A stretch of DNA of 25,379 nt, taken from IMG/VR virus record IMGVR_UViG_3300008448_000572, positions 1 to 25,379 of that record. The stretch is one strand, 5' to 3'. The position numbers were made by a program, and so were the translations under genes. The stretch is from a virus. The notes beneath the pieces were generated by a model, which saw only the letters and a list, made by a program, of their open reading frames with translations, was not told where the DNA came from and made no database searches. Positions 1 through 8,729 of the stretch are shown piece after piece; positions within the stretch are counted from its first letter, which is position 1, and each line of letters begins with the position of its first letter.

Positions 1-3000
1 ATTGTTCTCGATATATATATTCTAGCATAGTAAGTTCCACCTGTTGTTAATCCAGAAAATGGAACTGAGGTTGTTCCGGATGGAATAACTGCGTGTTGAT
101 AAAGTGCTGTTGCGTTATATGAATAGTCACGTTGAGAAAAAGTAATAACTGTTTTTGATTGAACCAAACTACCACCCGATGTATATATTTCAACCGTAAT
201 TGATTGTTGTGTTAAGTTTTGAATACTATTAAAATTTGGTAAAGTTTGATTCCATTGCGATGTACCCCCAAATCCACCATTAAATGGTATATTTAATATA
301 ATTGCACTTCCTCCTGCTGTAAAATTTGCAGATATTGCTGGGGTTGTGCTCGCTGTGTTACTTACCGTTTGCGAATAGTTAAACGTAGAAAATATGGGAT
401 TCGCGGTTGTATTCGATGTGCTTGGAATTGTAATAGTTGTAGATGTACTATTTGTTGCTAAACTATCTTGTGTAATTTTAATTTTCTCAACTCCAGCGTT
501 ATTTAATGTGATATTACCATTCGTATTAAGTATAGTTGCTCCATTAGTTGATGTAAGTGTTGAAGAACCAATCGTCCAACCACCAATAGTTCCCGATGTT
601 GATTTTAAAACACCCGTTGGAGTTACACTAAATGGTGCGTTAGCAAATGTTATATTTCCTAAAGAAATTCCGCTTGAATTAGCTATAAAAATACTAGTAG
701 TTCCACTACCAATCGAAATAGTTCCACCGCTAATTGTGGCACCACTAAGATTACCGCTAAATGTACCACTAGCACCGCTTATATCTCCTTTAAAATATGC
801 ATCACCATTTTGTGTTATTCTAAAATTTTTAGCAGATATTCCACCAACAGCTAAATCTATTGACATTCCTGTATCAGAAAATCCACTACCATCTGCAGTA
901 CCCGTATGGTTCGTTGATTGTATTACACCTGTTCTAATTTTATTACCACTAATTGTTGTGGAATTTGAATTCACATCAGATGCCGCATTTCCTGTTGTTA
1001 TTTTAGTTGCTAATCCATCACTTAATGCGGTAGATGTTGTCAATGAAGATGCCAAATTGGCACCAATATTAACATCACCGCCAATCGATAAAGTATTACC
1101 ATCCCAAGTTATTCCTTTAGATGCTGCGTTGCCTATTGAAAATTTATATTTACTATCATGATATCCTAAAAAGAAACCAGTACCTGTATTATAATCGGTT
1201 TGTCCACCTTTAATATTACCACCGCCACTTAAAGTTATACCACCACCTGTTATAGTAGTACCCGCAATAAGACCAGTTTCGGCTTGAGCTTGTGGTCCTA
1301 AGTTCGATACACTTCCTAATCCAACTTGTGCTTTTGTTGTGTTTGCATTCAATACATCGGATGTATTATAATTACTTCCACCAACCTGTATTTGTCCTTT
1401 AAAAACAGCATCTCCATTTGCATCTACATAAAACGTTTTAGTTGCGATTCTACCATTATCTAAATCTATAATACTACCAGCCGTTGTAAATGGTGTACCT
1501 GCTGAATAGTTTGTAGATGTTATTTTACCGGTTGATATATTACTACCATTAATTAATGTAGTTCCTGCTACACCAAATGATAAAGCGTTTGAACCATCAC
1601 TAACATTATTAGCTGCGGTGAATGATACCAATCCACTAAATCCTATTGCCTGAGTAGGAGTTCCGAAAGATGGAGTACCTGTACCACCTCCAGCGGTTGT
1701 TTCAACAACACTATAAGTTGAGTACCAATATTTGTTAGTGTTACCACTAGCATAAGTTGGTGCGCCCAATCCCCAATTTGCTGTTAATCCACTAAATGTA
1801 CCCGTACTAAATGTATATGATGTTGCAGTTGGTGCAGATGGTGCAGATGTTGCAGCTACTTGATAGTGAATCATTCCCGTTGCGGTACGTTTACCATCTG
1901 CTCCAGAGTTTCCAGGGTCACCCTGTGCACCTGCTATTGCTTTTGATATTGTAAATCTAATAGTTGAAGTTCCCGATGTACCTTCAGAATCTACATATGC
2001 AATTGTTACAACGCCCGTATTATCTGTTGATGATATTGCGGTAACATCTATCGTTGATGTAGATGGTGTTGTACTTCCTACCGTTACTCCCGTTACATTT
2101 GTGATTTTAAATTGAGATGTACTTAGTGTTCCCTGATTATATGTTAAAGCAGAAGAACCTTCAAATGCAGTTAACACCGGGTCCACAATTGTACCAGTTA
2201 ATGTTCCAGCACTATTTGCAGCAACTGTTTGTGAAGATGGAGTAATTGCAAATGTGATTGTAGGTGGTGCTTTTTTAACTTTAGATAATGTTATTGTATC
2301 GGTTAAAGTTCTACTACTTCCTTCAGAATCAGTAACTGTAGCAGAAATAGTTACAATTGTAGAATTCGTACCATCTGCTAAAGTTTTACCATTTAATGTT
2401 ACTAAACCACTTGCAGCTGTTGTTGATATACTTGCGATATCAGAAGATGTTGCGGTTAATGATGTTATTGTTAAATTGGTAGTAGAACCATTATATGTTT
2501 GTGAAACAGTTACAGTTGAATTTGAAAAAGCATCAATTTGTGTTCCAATTGATTTTGCTGAAACTGATTGTGCTTTATTTGTTGTCGATATGGATAATAC
2601 TGGTGCTGCTTTTTTAACTTTTGTTAAAGAAACGTTACCAAATACTTGTCTACTTATTCCTTCCGAATCGGTAACCGAACCCGTAATAGATAATTCAACG
2701 GAATCTGTTGCAGTTGCCAATGTTGGATAAGATAAATTAGTAGTAGTTTTAGTTATGCCAGGAAAAGCAGAACTACTATTAATAGTTGGGGCAGATGATA
2801 ATGTTAGATTACTATTAGTTCCATTATATTGCTCTTTTACACTTAATGTAGAATCGCTAAATGATGTTACTTGCTCACCTGTTGATTTGGCATCAGTAGA
2901 TTGATTATTATTTCCAATTACAAACGTTAATACAGGAGCTGCTTTTTTATTCTTTGTGTACGTTGCAGTTTTTGTAACAGACGTTGTATCACCGGCGCCA

Positions 3001-5321
3001 TCCTTATAACTTATTGTTATATCCAATGAACCAGAATCGGCTGATAAATTTGTTATCCCATACTCATTTATAGATGGGTTTGATGAATTTGGTGTACACC
3101 CCGTACCACTTAGACTTGTTATAGCGAATGTATTATTTGCTCTACTACTATCATTATCATCATCAAATGTAATTGTTTCATTACCAACCTTTACGTTTAC
3201 CGAACCAGATGTTAATATGAATGACCCACTTGCTACAAATCCATTCGAAAGAGCAGGAAGTGATGCGTTATCATTTGTAAGTGTTACAGATAAACCATCT
3301 AATATTTTTACAGGAGTTATTTTAATTGCATCGGAAAATTCATTTCCAAATTGGTCAGAGCCAGAAATAAAATAACTTCTTTCACCTATTGAATATGAAT
3401 ATGTTGAACCAGCCAATGTAAATGTATCCACACCATTTGTTGCGTTTGTAGATACAAAAGTTAATGGTGGTGTACCACTTCCCGAATTTACAGTTAATGG
3501 TGTTGTAGCTGATGCTAAATTTTTACGTTTAGCTTCTATTGTAATAACTTGTCCCGTTGGATTGAGCGACAAATCGGTTGCTTTATATATAAACTGATTT
3601 GCGTTTGATGTTACAAAAACACCAGGTGCATTATCACCATCTTCAAATCTATAAATTGTTTCATATTCTTCAAACCCCTCACACGATGCGGTGTATGTAA
3701 TTGAACCTACTATTACACTACTAACACTTCCACTAAATTTAGCAATACTCAATAATGCACCGGAATCACTAACGTTGGTAAGTGCTCCTGGATATTCTCC
3801 AGCGTATGATGATGGAACGATATAGTTTCCATCTTTATCAAATGATGCACTAGAATATGTAATTGAGCCTGTATAATTAGTTTTTGTTGTTTTAAATTTA
3901 ACAAATTGTGATGGTGGATTACCTACCGAACCTGATGAAAATCTAAATGCGGTTCTATCTGATTCAAATGTTAATAACTTTGTAATTGCATTTGAACCAC
4001 CTGTAAAATTTGCACTACCAGTTACCGAAACAGGAACGTAGTTATTATTTACATCATAAAATTCAAATTTGAAATTAAAATCTTCATTTCCTACAACAGT
4101 TGGCATTGTTGTTACAAACGAAACTTCATCTGGCGAAAACGCTGTATCTTCTGATAATTTTAAACTTATATTACCAACGTGCCATTCACCTCGTGATTGT
4201 GAAAAATATAAAGATGCGCTTGCAAAATTGGAATCTAATTTAAATGGAATAGTTGTATCTAATAAATTTTTTGTTGGGGAAATACCACTTAATGTACCAA
4301 TTAAAATATCACCACCATCAGAACCACTAACATATATTCCCAAATTGCTATCGGTTGATGCTGAATAAAAAGCATCTAAATTAAGTTCGTATGTATTTGC
4401 TGAATTTAATTCTAATGATGAACTATATCTAAAATAACCACTACCACTTAATTTCAATCCACTTTCAACTCTACTTGATGTTAATTCAGTTCCTAAAGAA
4501 CCGGATATCCAATAATTTTTTAAAGTTTCTGATGTGAAAATACCTGTATTTCCAACAACACTACCCGATAAATTATATGTAGTAAGTAATTCTTTTGATT
4601 CCACCAATATATCCTGAATCATATCATAATCGGATATATCGCCCAAAGATGTTCTAAATACTTTTATTCTTTTTACATCTCCTGCAAATGTTTCTAAATT
4701 TGAAATTTTTATATTTGCAAAAGATTGATTTATACCACTATTTATTTTTAAACCTGTATTAGAATCTATTCTATAAATTGGAGAAATTAATTCGGTTATT
4801 GTAGCGGTAGGTCTACGATAAAAACGAATTTTTGTTGTATTGGCTAATGTTGGGTTTACATTTATTGTTTTTTGCCACTTTACATTATAAGTTCCTTGCC
4901 AATCAATTGGTATAGGAGTTAATAATCCATTATCATCATAATATGAACTTAATTCACCTAATATTGTTATTGTACATGGACCATAAGCAGTATCATCTGG
5001 ATACACATAAACTGCTACAACTTTGGAAACACCCTCAAAATATTCGTTTGTAAATTGTTCACCATTGATTGTAGTTACTAAATTACCTTCACCTGGTTCG
5101 TGATATATAACATTCCCCGCTGCATCTTTTATTTCTATTTTAATCAAAGTATCCGGCATCAATTCACCAGAGCCTGCTATTAAAAATGCGTTTTTACCGC
5201 CGGTAAATGTATCGGGTAATTCTGTAATATTAAAATAGGTACTTGTAGGATTTGTATCTCTAACAAATGTGTTATACCTTTCTAAATTTTCAGCGAATAG
5301 AGTTTTTTGGATTACAGCCAT
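1..5321 (-). CDS. Giant tail-fibre / host-specificity protein, 3' end beyond window
   Basis: The frame is open from ATG at 5321 to the left edge: 1773 codons, no stop, C-terminus missing. The start follows an A/T-rich leader and an ATATTTATA box. Residues 1-200 (MAVIQKTLFAENLERYN...) form a beta-rich head resembling N-termini of structural proteins in T4-like phages. The middle is Ser/Gly/Thr-rich beta sequence. About residues 790-1129 hold three tandem units of 111-113 aa, each opening near KKAxP; the VTDSEG motif is clear in units 1 and 2 and reads VDSEG in unit 3. A short collagen-like stretch (GAQGDPGNSGADG) follows. The C-terminal part has two copies of a NGDAxFKGxI module and Gly-rich strands, as in the C-terminal half of central tail-fibre proteins such as phage J proteins. 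I infer an extended fibre that contacts the host surface. The receptor-binding tip is probably in the missing part. Confidence 0.82.
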   Translation of the reverse strand, partial: MAVIQKTLFAENLERYNTFVRDTNPTSTYFNITELPDTFTGGKNAFLIAGSGELMPDTLIKIEIKDAAGNVIYHEPGEGNLVTTINGEQFTNEYFEGVSKVVAVYVYPDDTAYGPCTITILGELSSYYDDNGLLTPIPIDWQGTYNVKWQKTINVNPTLANTTKIRFYRRPTATITELISPIYRIDSNTGLKINSGINQSFANIKISNLETFAGDVKRIKVFRTSLGDISDYDMIQDILVESKELLTTYNLSGSVVGNTGIFTSETLKNYWISGSLGTELTSSRVESGLKLSGSGYFRYSSSLELNSANTYELNLDAFYSASTDSNLGIYVSGSDGGDILIGTLSGISPTKNLLDTTIPFKLDSNFASASLYFSQSRGEWHVGNISLKLSEDTAFSPDEVSFVTTMPTVVGNEDFNFKFEFYDVNNNYVPVSVTGSANFTGGSNAITKLLTFESDRTAFRFSSGSVGNPPSQFVKFKTTKTNYTGSITYSSASFDKDGNYIVPSSYAGEYPGALTNVSDSGALLSIAKFSGSVSSVIVGSITYTASCEGFEEYETIYRFEDGDNAPGVFVTSNANQFIYKATDLSLNPTGQVITIEAKRKNLASATTPLTVNSGSGTPPLTFVSTNATNGVDTFTLAGSTYSYSIGERSYFISGSDQFGNEFSDAIKITPVKILDGLSVTLTNDNASLPALSNGFVASGSFILTSGSVNVKVGNETITFDDDNDSSRANNTFAITSLSGTGCTPNSSNPSINEYGITNLSADSGSLDITISYKDGAGDTTSVTKTATYTKNKKAAPVLTFVIGNNNQSTDAKSTGEQVTSFSDSTLSVKEQYNGTNSNLTLSSAPTINSSSAFPGITKTTTNLSYPTLATATDSVELSITGSVTDSEGISRQVFGNVSLTKVKKAAPVLSISTTNKAQSVSAKSIGTQIDAFSNSTVTVSQTYNGSTTNLTITSLTATSSDIASISTTAASGLVTLNGKTLADGTNSTIVTISATVTDSEGSSRTLTDTITLSKVKKAPPTITFAITPSSQTVAANSAGTLTGTIVDPVLTAFEGSSALTYNQGTLSTSQFKITNVTGVTVGSTTPSTSTIDVTAISSTDNTGVVTIAYVDSEGTSGTSTIRFTISKAIAGAQGDPGNSGADGKRTATGMIHYQVAATSAPSAPTATSYTFSTGTFSGLTANWGLGAPTYASGNTNKYWYSTYSVVETTAGGGTGTPSFGTPTQAIGFSGLVSFTAANNVSDGSNALSFGVAGTTLINGSNISTGKITSTNYSAGTPFTTAGSIIDLDNGRIATKTFYVDANGDAVFKGQIQVGGSNYNTSDVLNANTTKAQVGLGSVSNLGPQAQAETGLIAGTTITGGGITLSGGGNIKGGQTDYNTGTGFFLGYHDSKYKFSIGNAASKGITWDGNTLSIGGDVNIGANLASSLTTSTALSDGLATKITTGNAASDVNSNSTTISGNKIRTGVIQSTNHTGTADGSGFSDTGMSIDLAVGGISAKNFRITQNGDAYFKGDISGASGTFSGNLSGATISGGTISIGSGTTSIFIANSSGISLGNITFANAPFSVTPTGVLKSTSGTIGGWTIGSSTLTSTNGATILNTNGNITLNNAGVEKIKITQDSLATNSTSTTITIPSTSNTTANPIFSTFNYSQTVSNTASTTPAISANFTAGGSAIILNIPFNGGFGGTSQWNQTLPNFNSIQNLTQQSITVEIYTSGGSLVQSKTVITFSQRDYSYNATALYQHAVIPSGTTSVPFSGLTTGGTYYARIYISRT
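1936..2955 (-). repeat. Three tandem Ig-like coding repeats in the fibre gene
   Basis: Conserved anchors GCTTTTTTA(A/T) on the plus strand begin at 2941, 2608 and 2269, spaced 333 and 339 nt (111 and 113 codons). The encoded units open with KNKKAAP, KVKKAAP and KVKKAPP. Near their ends the first two carry VTDSEG and the third VDSEG. The third unit ends near the FTISKAIAG segment, about 111 codons on. This is an in-frame protein domain repeat that has diverged at DNA level, not a recent duplication. The fold (Ig- or cadherin-like) is inferred from length and strand pattern. Confidence 0.75.
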
Positions 5322-5339
5322 TATTTAAAATATCTTTTC

Positions 5340-5348
5340 TATAAATAT
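5340..5348 (-). promoter_or_regulatory. ATATTTATA box before the tail-fibre gene
   Basis: Sense-strand ATATTTATA lies 18 nt before the ATG at 5321. The local context is GTGA-ATATTTATA-GAAAAG. It is one member of the intergenic motif set in this window and a candidate phage promoter element. The role is inferred from position only. Confidence 0.5.
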
Positions 5349-5369
5349 TCACAAAAAAATATTATGTTC

Positions 5370-5378
5370 ATATTTATA
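5370..5378 (+). promoter_or_regulatory. ATATTTATA box before the plus-strand RHH gene
   Basis: ATATTTATA on the plus strand lies 47 nt before the ATG at 5426. It sits back to back with the minus-strand copy at 5340-5348, so the region looks like a divergent promoter pair. It is the only copy associated with a plus-strand gene. Confidence 0.42.
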
Positions 5379-5383
5379 TAAAG

Positions 5384-5420
5384 AAAACTATAAGATTCTA
5401 TATAAAACTAAAGAAAACTA
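5384..5420 (+). repeat. Three AAAACTA words spaced 20 and 10 bp
   Basis: AAAACTA occurs at 5384-5390, 5404-5410 and 5414-5420. The first and third copies extend to AAAGAAAACTA. The offsets of 20 and 10 bp put all three on nearly the same face of the helix. The cluster ends 5 nt before the start codon of a ribbon-helix-helix-type gene. RHH repressors commonly bind short direct words beside their own gene, so this is a candidate autoregulatory operator. The operator role is inference. Confidence 0.4.
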
Positions 5421-5425
5421 AAGTT

Positions 5426-5605
5426 ATGAAATACGCTATGTTGCAAATAAAAAAAGAAACCCACGAACTTCTCAAACAATATTGTGAAGAACATGGGTTT
5501 AAGATGGGAAGTTTAGTTGAAAATTTAATTAAGAAACACGTTGGTGTTACTAAACCTCAAGCGGGTGTGTTAAGAGCTGATAAGGTTAAAAATCAATCTT
5601 ACTAA
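5426..5605 (+). CDS. Small ribbon-helix-helix-type DNA-binding protein
   Basis: This 59-aa protein is too short for most gene callers. It starts MKYAMLQIKKETHELLKQYC and continues with GFKMGSLVENLIKKHV. A short beta strand (residues 2-8), a first helix (11-22), a turn (GFKMG) and a second helix (29-38) match the RHH pattern seen in Arc/MetJ/CopG-type regulators and many antitoxins. The basic tail (residues 39-59) is probably flexible. It is the only plus-strand gene here. It diverges from the fibre gene and overlaps the end of the SbcD-SbcC gene tail to tail by 20 nt. I infer a dimeric DNA-binding regulator, perhaps acting on its own promoter region. No toxin gene lies beside it, so an antitoxin role is not supported. 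Confidence 0.68.
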   Translation: MKYAMLQIKKETHELLKQYCEEHGFKMGSLVENLIKKHVGVTKPQAGVLRADKVKNQSY

Positions 5606-8600
5606 ACCCATCTATCTTTTTTATCTCTATCAATCCATCTACGATATCTCTCATTTGTTCTAAGTGAGAAATCATCCAAATGAAATCGAATTGAGTTTTT
5701 AAATATTGCATCATCATAAATAATGATGATAAGTTATTAGCATCTAATGTACCAAATCCTTCATCAATAACTAAGAAATTAGGACGTGGTAGATTACAAA
5801 TATTAATCAGAGCTACTCTAATAGCCAAACCACTTACGAACTTCTCCATACCACTACACATTTCTAATGGCCATTCTTGGTCCTCATAAACAATCTTTGC
5901 ATTAATAGATTTACCATCGATATCCATTACGATACTAAAATCTACAACCTGCGCAAGTATATTATTGATTTCATTTTCAATAACAGGCATTGCTTTCGAA
6001 ATAAGTTCGTATGGTACACCATCTCTCTTTACAGAATCGATATAATAGGTGTATAGGCGACTCTTTTCTTCTAAGTCCTTAACTTCATCCATCTTATCCT
6101 TTACATTGTCTATAAACGATTGTATTTGAGTAATAGAGCTATTCAAATCAGATATTTGTTTGTTAAGCGTTTTTACTTCCGATTCTATTTCGCTCTTTGT
6201 TCTATTTAGTCCATCGATAACCGATTCTATTTGTTTATTACGTTTAATAGTATCTTCATTATCGTGGTATCTTTGAATATCTGCGTTTACTTGCTCCAAT
6301 TGAGTATCGTATAATTGTTTTTGGGTTTCAAATCCATTCAATTCTGCGATTGTTTTTTCTTTAATTACAATTGCTTTTTGATACTTAGATTTTAACTCAA
6401 CTAAAGAATCCCATTGTTCTTCCACATCTGCAATATAAGATGCCTGTTGAATTAAAGATTGATGTTTGTTACCTAATTCGGTTAACTTATCTTCTTGCTC
6501 TTCAACTTTAGATTTTGTTTCTAACGCATCTTTTACGAATACGTTGTTCATACAAAACTTACAATTTGGGTCATATTCGTGTTGTTCCAAATGTGAAAGT
6601 TTTTCTCTATTAGATTCTAAGGATTGTTCTAATAACTGAATTTGATGTTCGGTTTCATTTATCTCACTTTTATATTCATCCCATTCCTTCTTAGCATCTT
6701 CGATTGGTTTACCATTAATAGTTTTGTGTTCTTCAATCGATTGTGATATTTCAGAAATACTTTGAGTATATTCATCTAATTTTGCTTTCTTACTTTTTTC
6801 TTCAGAAAGAACGTGTAGAATATCAAATCCAATTTGATTCTTTTTCTTTTCTAGCTTCTCTAAATCTAAATTTGCATCTACTGGCACTAACTCTTTTGTT
6901 AATCCCAATATTCTATTAGATAAATCTTCTACATCATTTGTTTTTGTTCCTAATTCCTTTTCCTTTGCTCTTAGTTCCGATTTCTTTGTTTGCTTTTCTA
7001 AACCTTTTTCAGCCAACTCTGTCGTAAAGTCGGTTTTCTTAAAATTTTTGATAAGTACTGCAACTTCCTTTATATCTTCACTTGCCGTTTCATACAATTT
7101 ATCGAATATATCCAATCCCATAAATTGTGCTAACAAATCCTTTCTCTCCGATTGTGATTTATCAATGAATAAAGCATTGTTACCTTGTAGAGATAAAGCA
7201 GTTAGGACGAAATCTTCGTACTTACCAACGTATTGTTCAATTACTACATTTGTATCCCTTCTCTCCGTTCCATTTAAAGATGTGATTGTACCTCCCTCAT
7301 CTTTCCAAAATTGTACATCCACTTTAACGTTCTTTCCTTTGTTGATTGTTTTAGCAGTTCTACTAATATGGAAATCCATTCCATTAACTTGGAAATGTAG
7401 GTGGCATTCGAAATCCTTTTTACGATTGTTCATAATGTGAGTAGCCTTAAATGCTCTACTACACTTATCGAACAGGCAGAAGGAGATTGCATCAAATAGG
7501 GATGATTTACCACTAGCGTTTGGTGCGAATAATCCCATCAATCCTCCTACTTTGGCGAAATCGATTTTGTTGTTTTCACCATAAGAGAACATATTACTGA
7601 ATGTAAACTTTATGGGCTTCCAATGTATATTTCTATGTACTTCTTCTTGCGTTATTCTACTATTGATATCTCTATTAATTGCTTCTAAACCATCTAAATC
7701 CGCAGTAGTTGTAAATGGCATCATTCTTTGAACATAATCTTTTATCAATGTGTTTTGATAGTTGATATCGGATATATCTTCAAAATCTAATTTGTTTAAT
7801 CTATTACCTGTTTTTTGTTTATTGAATGAATCGGTTCTAATAATTGTGAAATCATCAACACCATATCTCATTTTAATTTCGGTGATTACTTTCTTTGTAT
7901 CAGCGGTATCGGTATTAGATAAGCGAACTCTCAAACGTGGATTTTTTGGCATATCGGTTACAACCGGCACTACGCCATTATCTACATCCAATGTATAATA
8001 TCCATACTCATTTGGAATATCAATTGCTTCGTATTTTAAAGATGCAACATCCCAAACTAAGAATCCGTGTCCATTTAAACTCTCACCAAAGTTTTGTTGT
8101 ACTAATGAACCGGCATAAACTACTTTACAACCGCTTGGTGAAATCATAGTTTGCCTTTTGTGGATATCACCCAATAAGGCTAAATCATATCCATCAAACA
8201 TGTCGGTTGTGAAATGTCTACTACTTACTACATACCCCACATCGGTTTGTGAATTATCAACAGGTCCGTGGAATAGTGCAATCTTTTTGTTTCCAAATAG
8301 TGTTTCTGCTTTAGGCCAATTATCTTTCTTATCAAAGATTGAAAATACAGCGAAATCTACACCACCAACTGAATACACTTGTGTATCTCTAAGATAATGA
8401 AAATTTGGTAGGTTTAAAGCCTCTACAATAGGTGATAATACATCTAACCTATCCGAATTGTTCATATTACAATCGTGATTACCTGCGATTAGGATTGTTT
8501 CACAATGTTTAGAACATTCGGTAAATAACCAACTAATCTCTTTCACCAATTCAGGTGACATTTCCAATTTAGCATGTGCAATATCACCTGCTAAATAAAT

Positions 8601-8729
8601 GATTGAATCCTCCGTTCCTCTATTACGGATTTCTTCAAACATTTTTTCAAAAACCGCTCTATACTCTTTGTGTCTTTGTACATTACGAATATGAATATCC
8701 GCAATATGGTAAATTCTTTTTAAACTCAT
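5586..8729 (-). CDS. Single-chain Mre11-Rad50 (SbcD-SbcC; T4 gp47-gp46) fusion
   Basis: A 1047-aa protein carrying both halves of the recombination exonuclease complex. The N-terminal metallophosphoesterase has all the metal motifs: D11-x-H13, GD49, GNHD at 83-86, H154 (FHG) and GDIH at 187-190. After about residue 365 the Rad50-type ATPase begins. It has Walker A APNASGKSS at 402-410 (K408), a long coiled coil, the zinc hook C723-K-F-C726 at its tip, a second coiled coil, the CSGMEKF signature near 957 and Walker B FLVIDEG near 985. In T4, gp47 and gp46 are separate neighbouring genes that process DNA ends for recombination-dependent replication; here they are one frame in the same order. 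The ATG overlaps the primase stop as ATGA, so the two are translationally coupled. All catalytic residues I checked are present. Confidence 0.95.
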   Translation of the reverse strand: MSLKRIYHIADIHIRNVQRHKEYRAVFEKMFEEIRNRGTEDSIIYLAGDIAHAKLEMSPELVKEISWLFTECSKHCETILIAGNHDCNMNNSDRLDVLSPIVEALNLPNFHYLRDTQVYSVGGVDFAVFSIFDKKDNWPKAETLFGNKKIALFHGPVDNSQTDVGYVVSSRHFTTDMFDGYDLALLGDIHKRQTMISPSGCKVVYAGSLVQQNFGESLNGHGFLVWDVASLKYEAIDIPNEYGYYTLDVDNGVVPVVTDMPKNPRLRVRLSNTDTADTKKVITEIKMRYGVDDFTIIRTDSFNKQKTGNRLNKLDFEDISDINYQNTLIKDYVQRMMPFTTTADLDGLEAINRDINSRITQEEVHRNIHWKPIKFTFSNMFSYGENNKIDFAKVGGLMGLFAPNASGKSSLFDAISFCLFDKCSRAFKATHIMNNRKKDFECHLHFQVNGMDFHISRTAKTINKGKNVKVDVQFWKDEGGTITSLNGTERRDTNVVIEQYVGKYEDFVLTALSLQGNNALFIDKSQSERKDLLAQFMGLDIFDKLYETASEDIKEVAVLIKNFKKTDFTTELAEKGLEKQTKKSELRAKEKELGTKTNDVEDLSNRILGLTKELVPVDANLDLEKLEKKKNQIGFDILHVLSEEKSKKAKLDEYTQSISEISQSIEEHKTINGKPIEDAKKEWDEYKSEINETEHQIQLLEQSLESNREKLSHLEQHEYDPNCKFCMNNVFVKDALETKSKVEEQEDKLTELGNKHQSLIQQASYIADVEEQWDSLVELKSKYQKAIVIKEKTIAELNGFETQKQLYDTQLEQVNADIQRYHDNEDTIKRNKQIESVIDGLNRTKSEIESEVKTLNKQISDLNSSITQIQSFIDNVKDKMDEVKDLEEKSRLYTYYIDSVKRDGVPYELISKAMPVIENEINNILAQVVDFSIVMDIDGKSINAKIVYEDQEWPLEMCSGMEKFVSGLAIRVALINICNLPRPNFLVIDEGFGTLDANNLSSLFMMMQYLKTQFDFIWMISHLEQMRDIVDGLIEIKKIDGFSKIDF

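Noticed and set aside
394-2730. Long plus-strand open frames of 255 and 158 codons opposite the fibre gene
   Set aside because: They are antisense to an uninterrupted, repeat-structured minus-strand frame. Their translations are hydrophobic V/L/P-rich strings, typical of the complement of Ser/Thr/Gly/Asn codons, with no plausible leader.
1-5321. Diversity-generating retroelement target in the fibre gene
   Set aside because: No reverse transcriptase, template repeat or accessory gene is visible in the window. The repeats in the fibre are ordinary protein-domain repeats.
5340-5347. TATAAATA on the plus strand read as a canonical T4 late promoter
   Set aside because: In that orientation most copies would transcribe away from the start codon into the antisense of the previous gene. 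Position relative to minus-strand genes supports the opposite reading, ATATTTATA.
5426-5605. RHH protein as antitoxin of a toxin-antitoxin pair
   Set aside because: No small toxin-like frame lies next to it on the same strand. Both neighbours are long genes with other clear identities.
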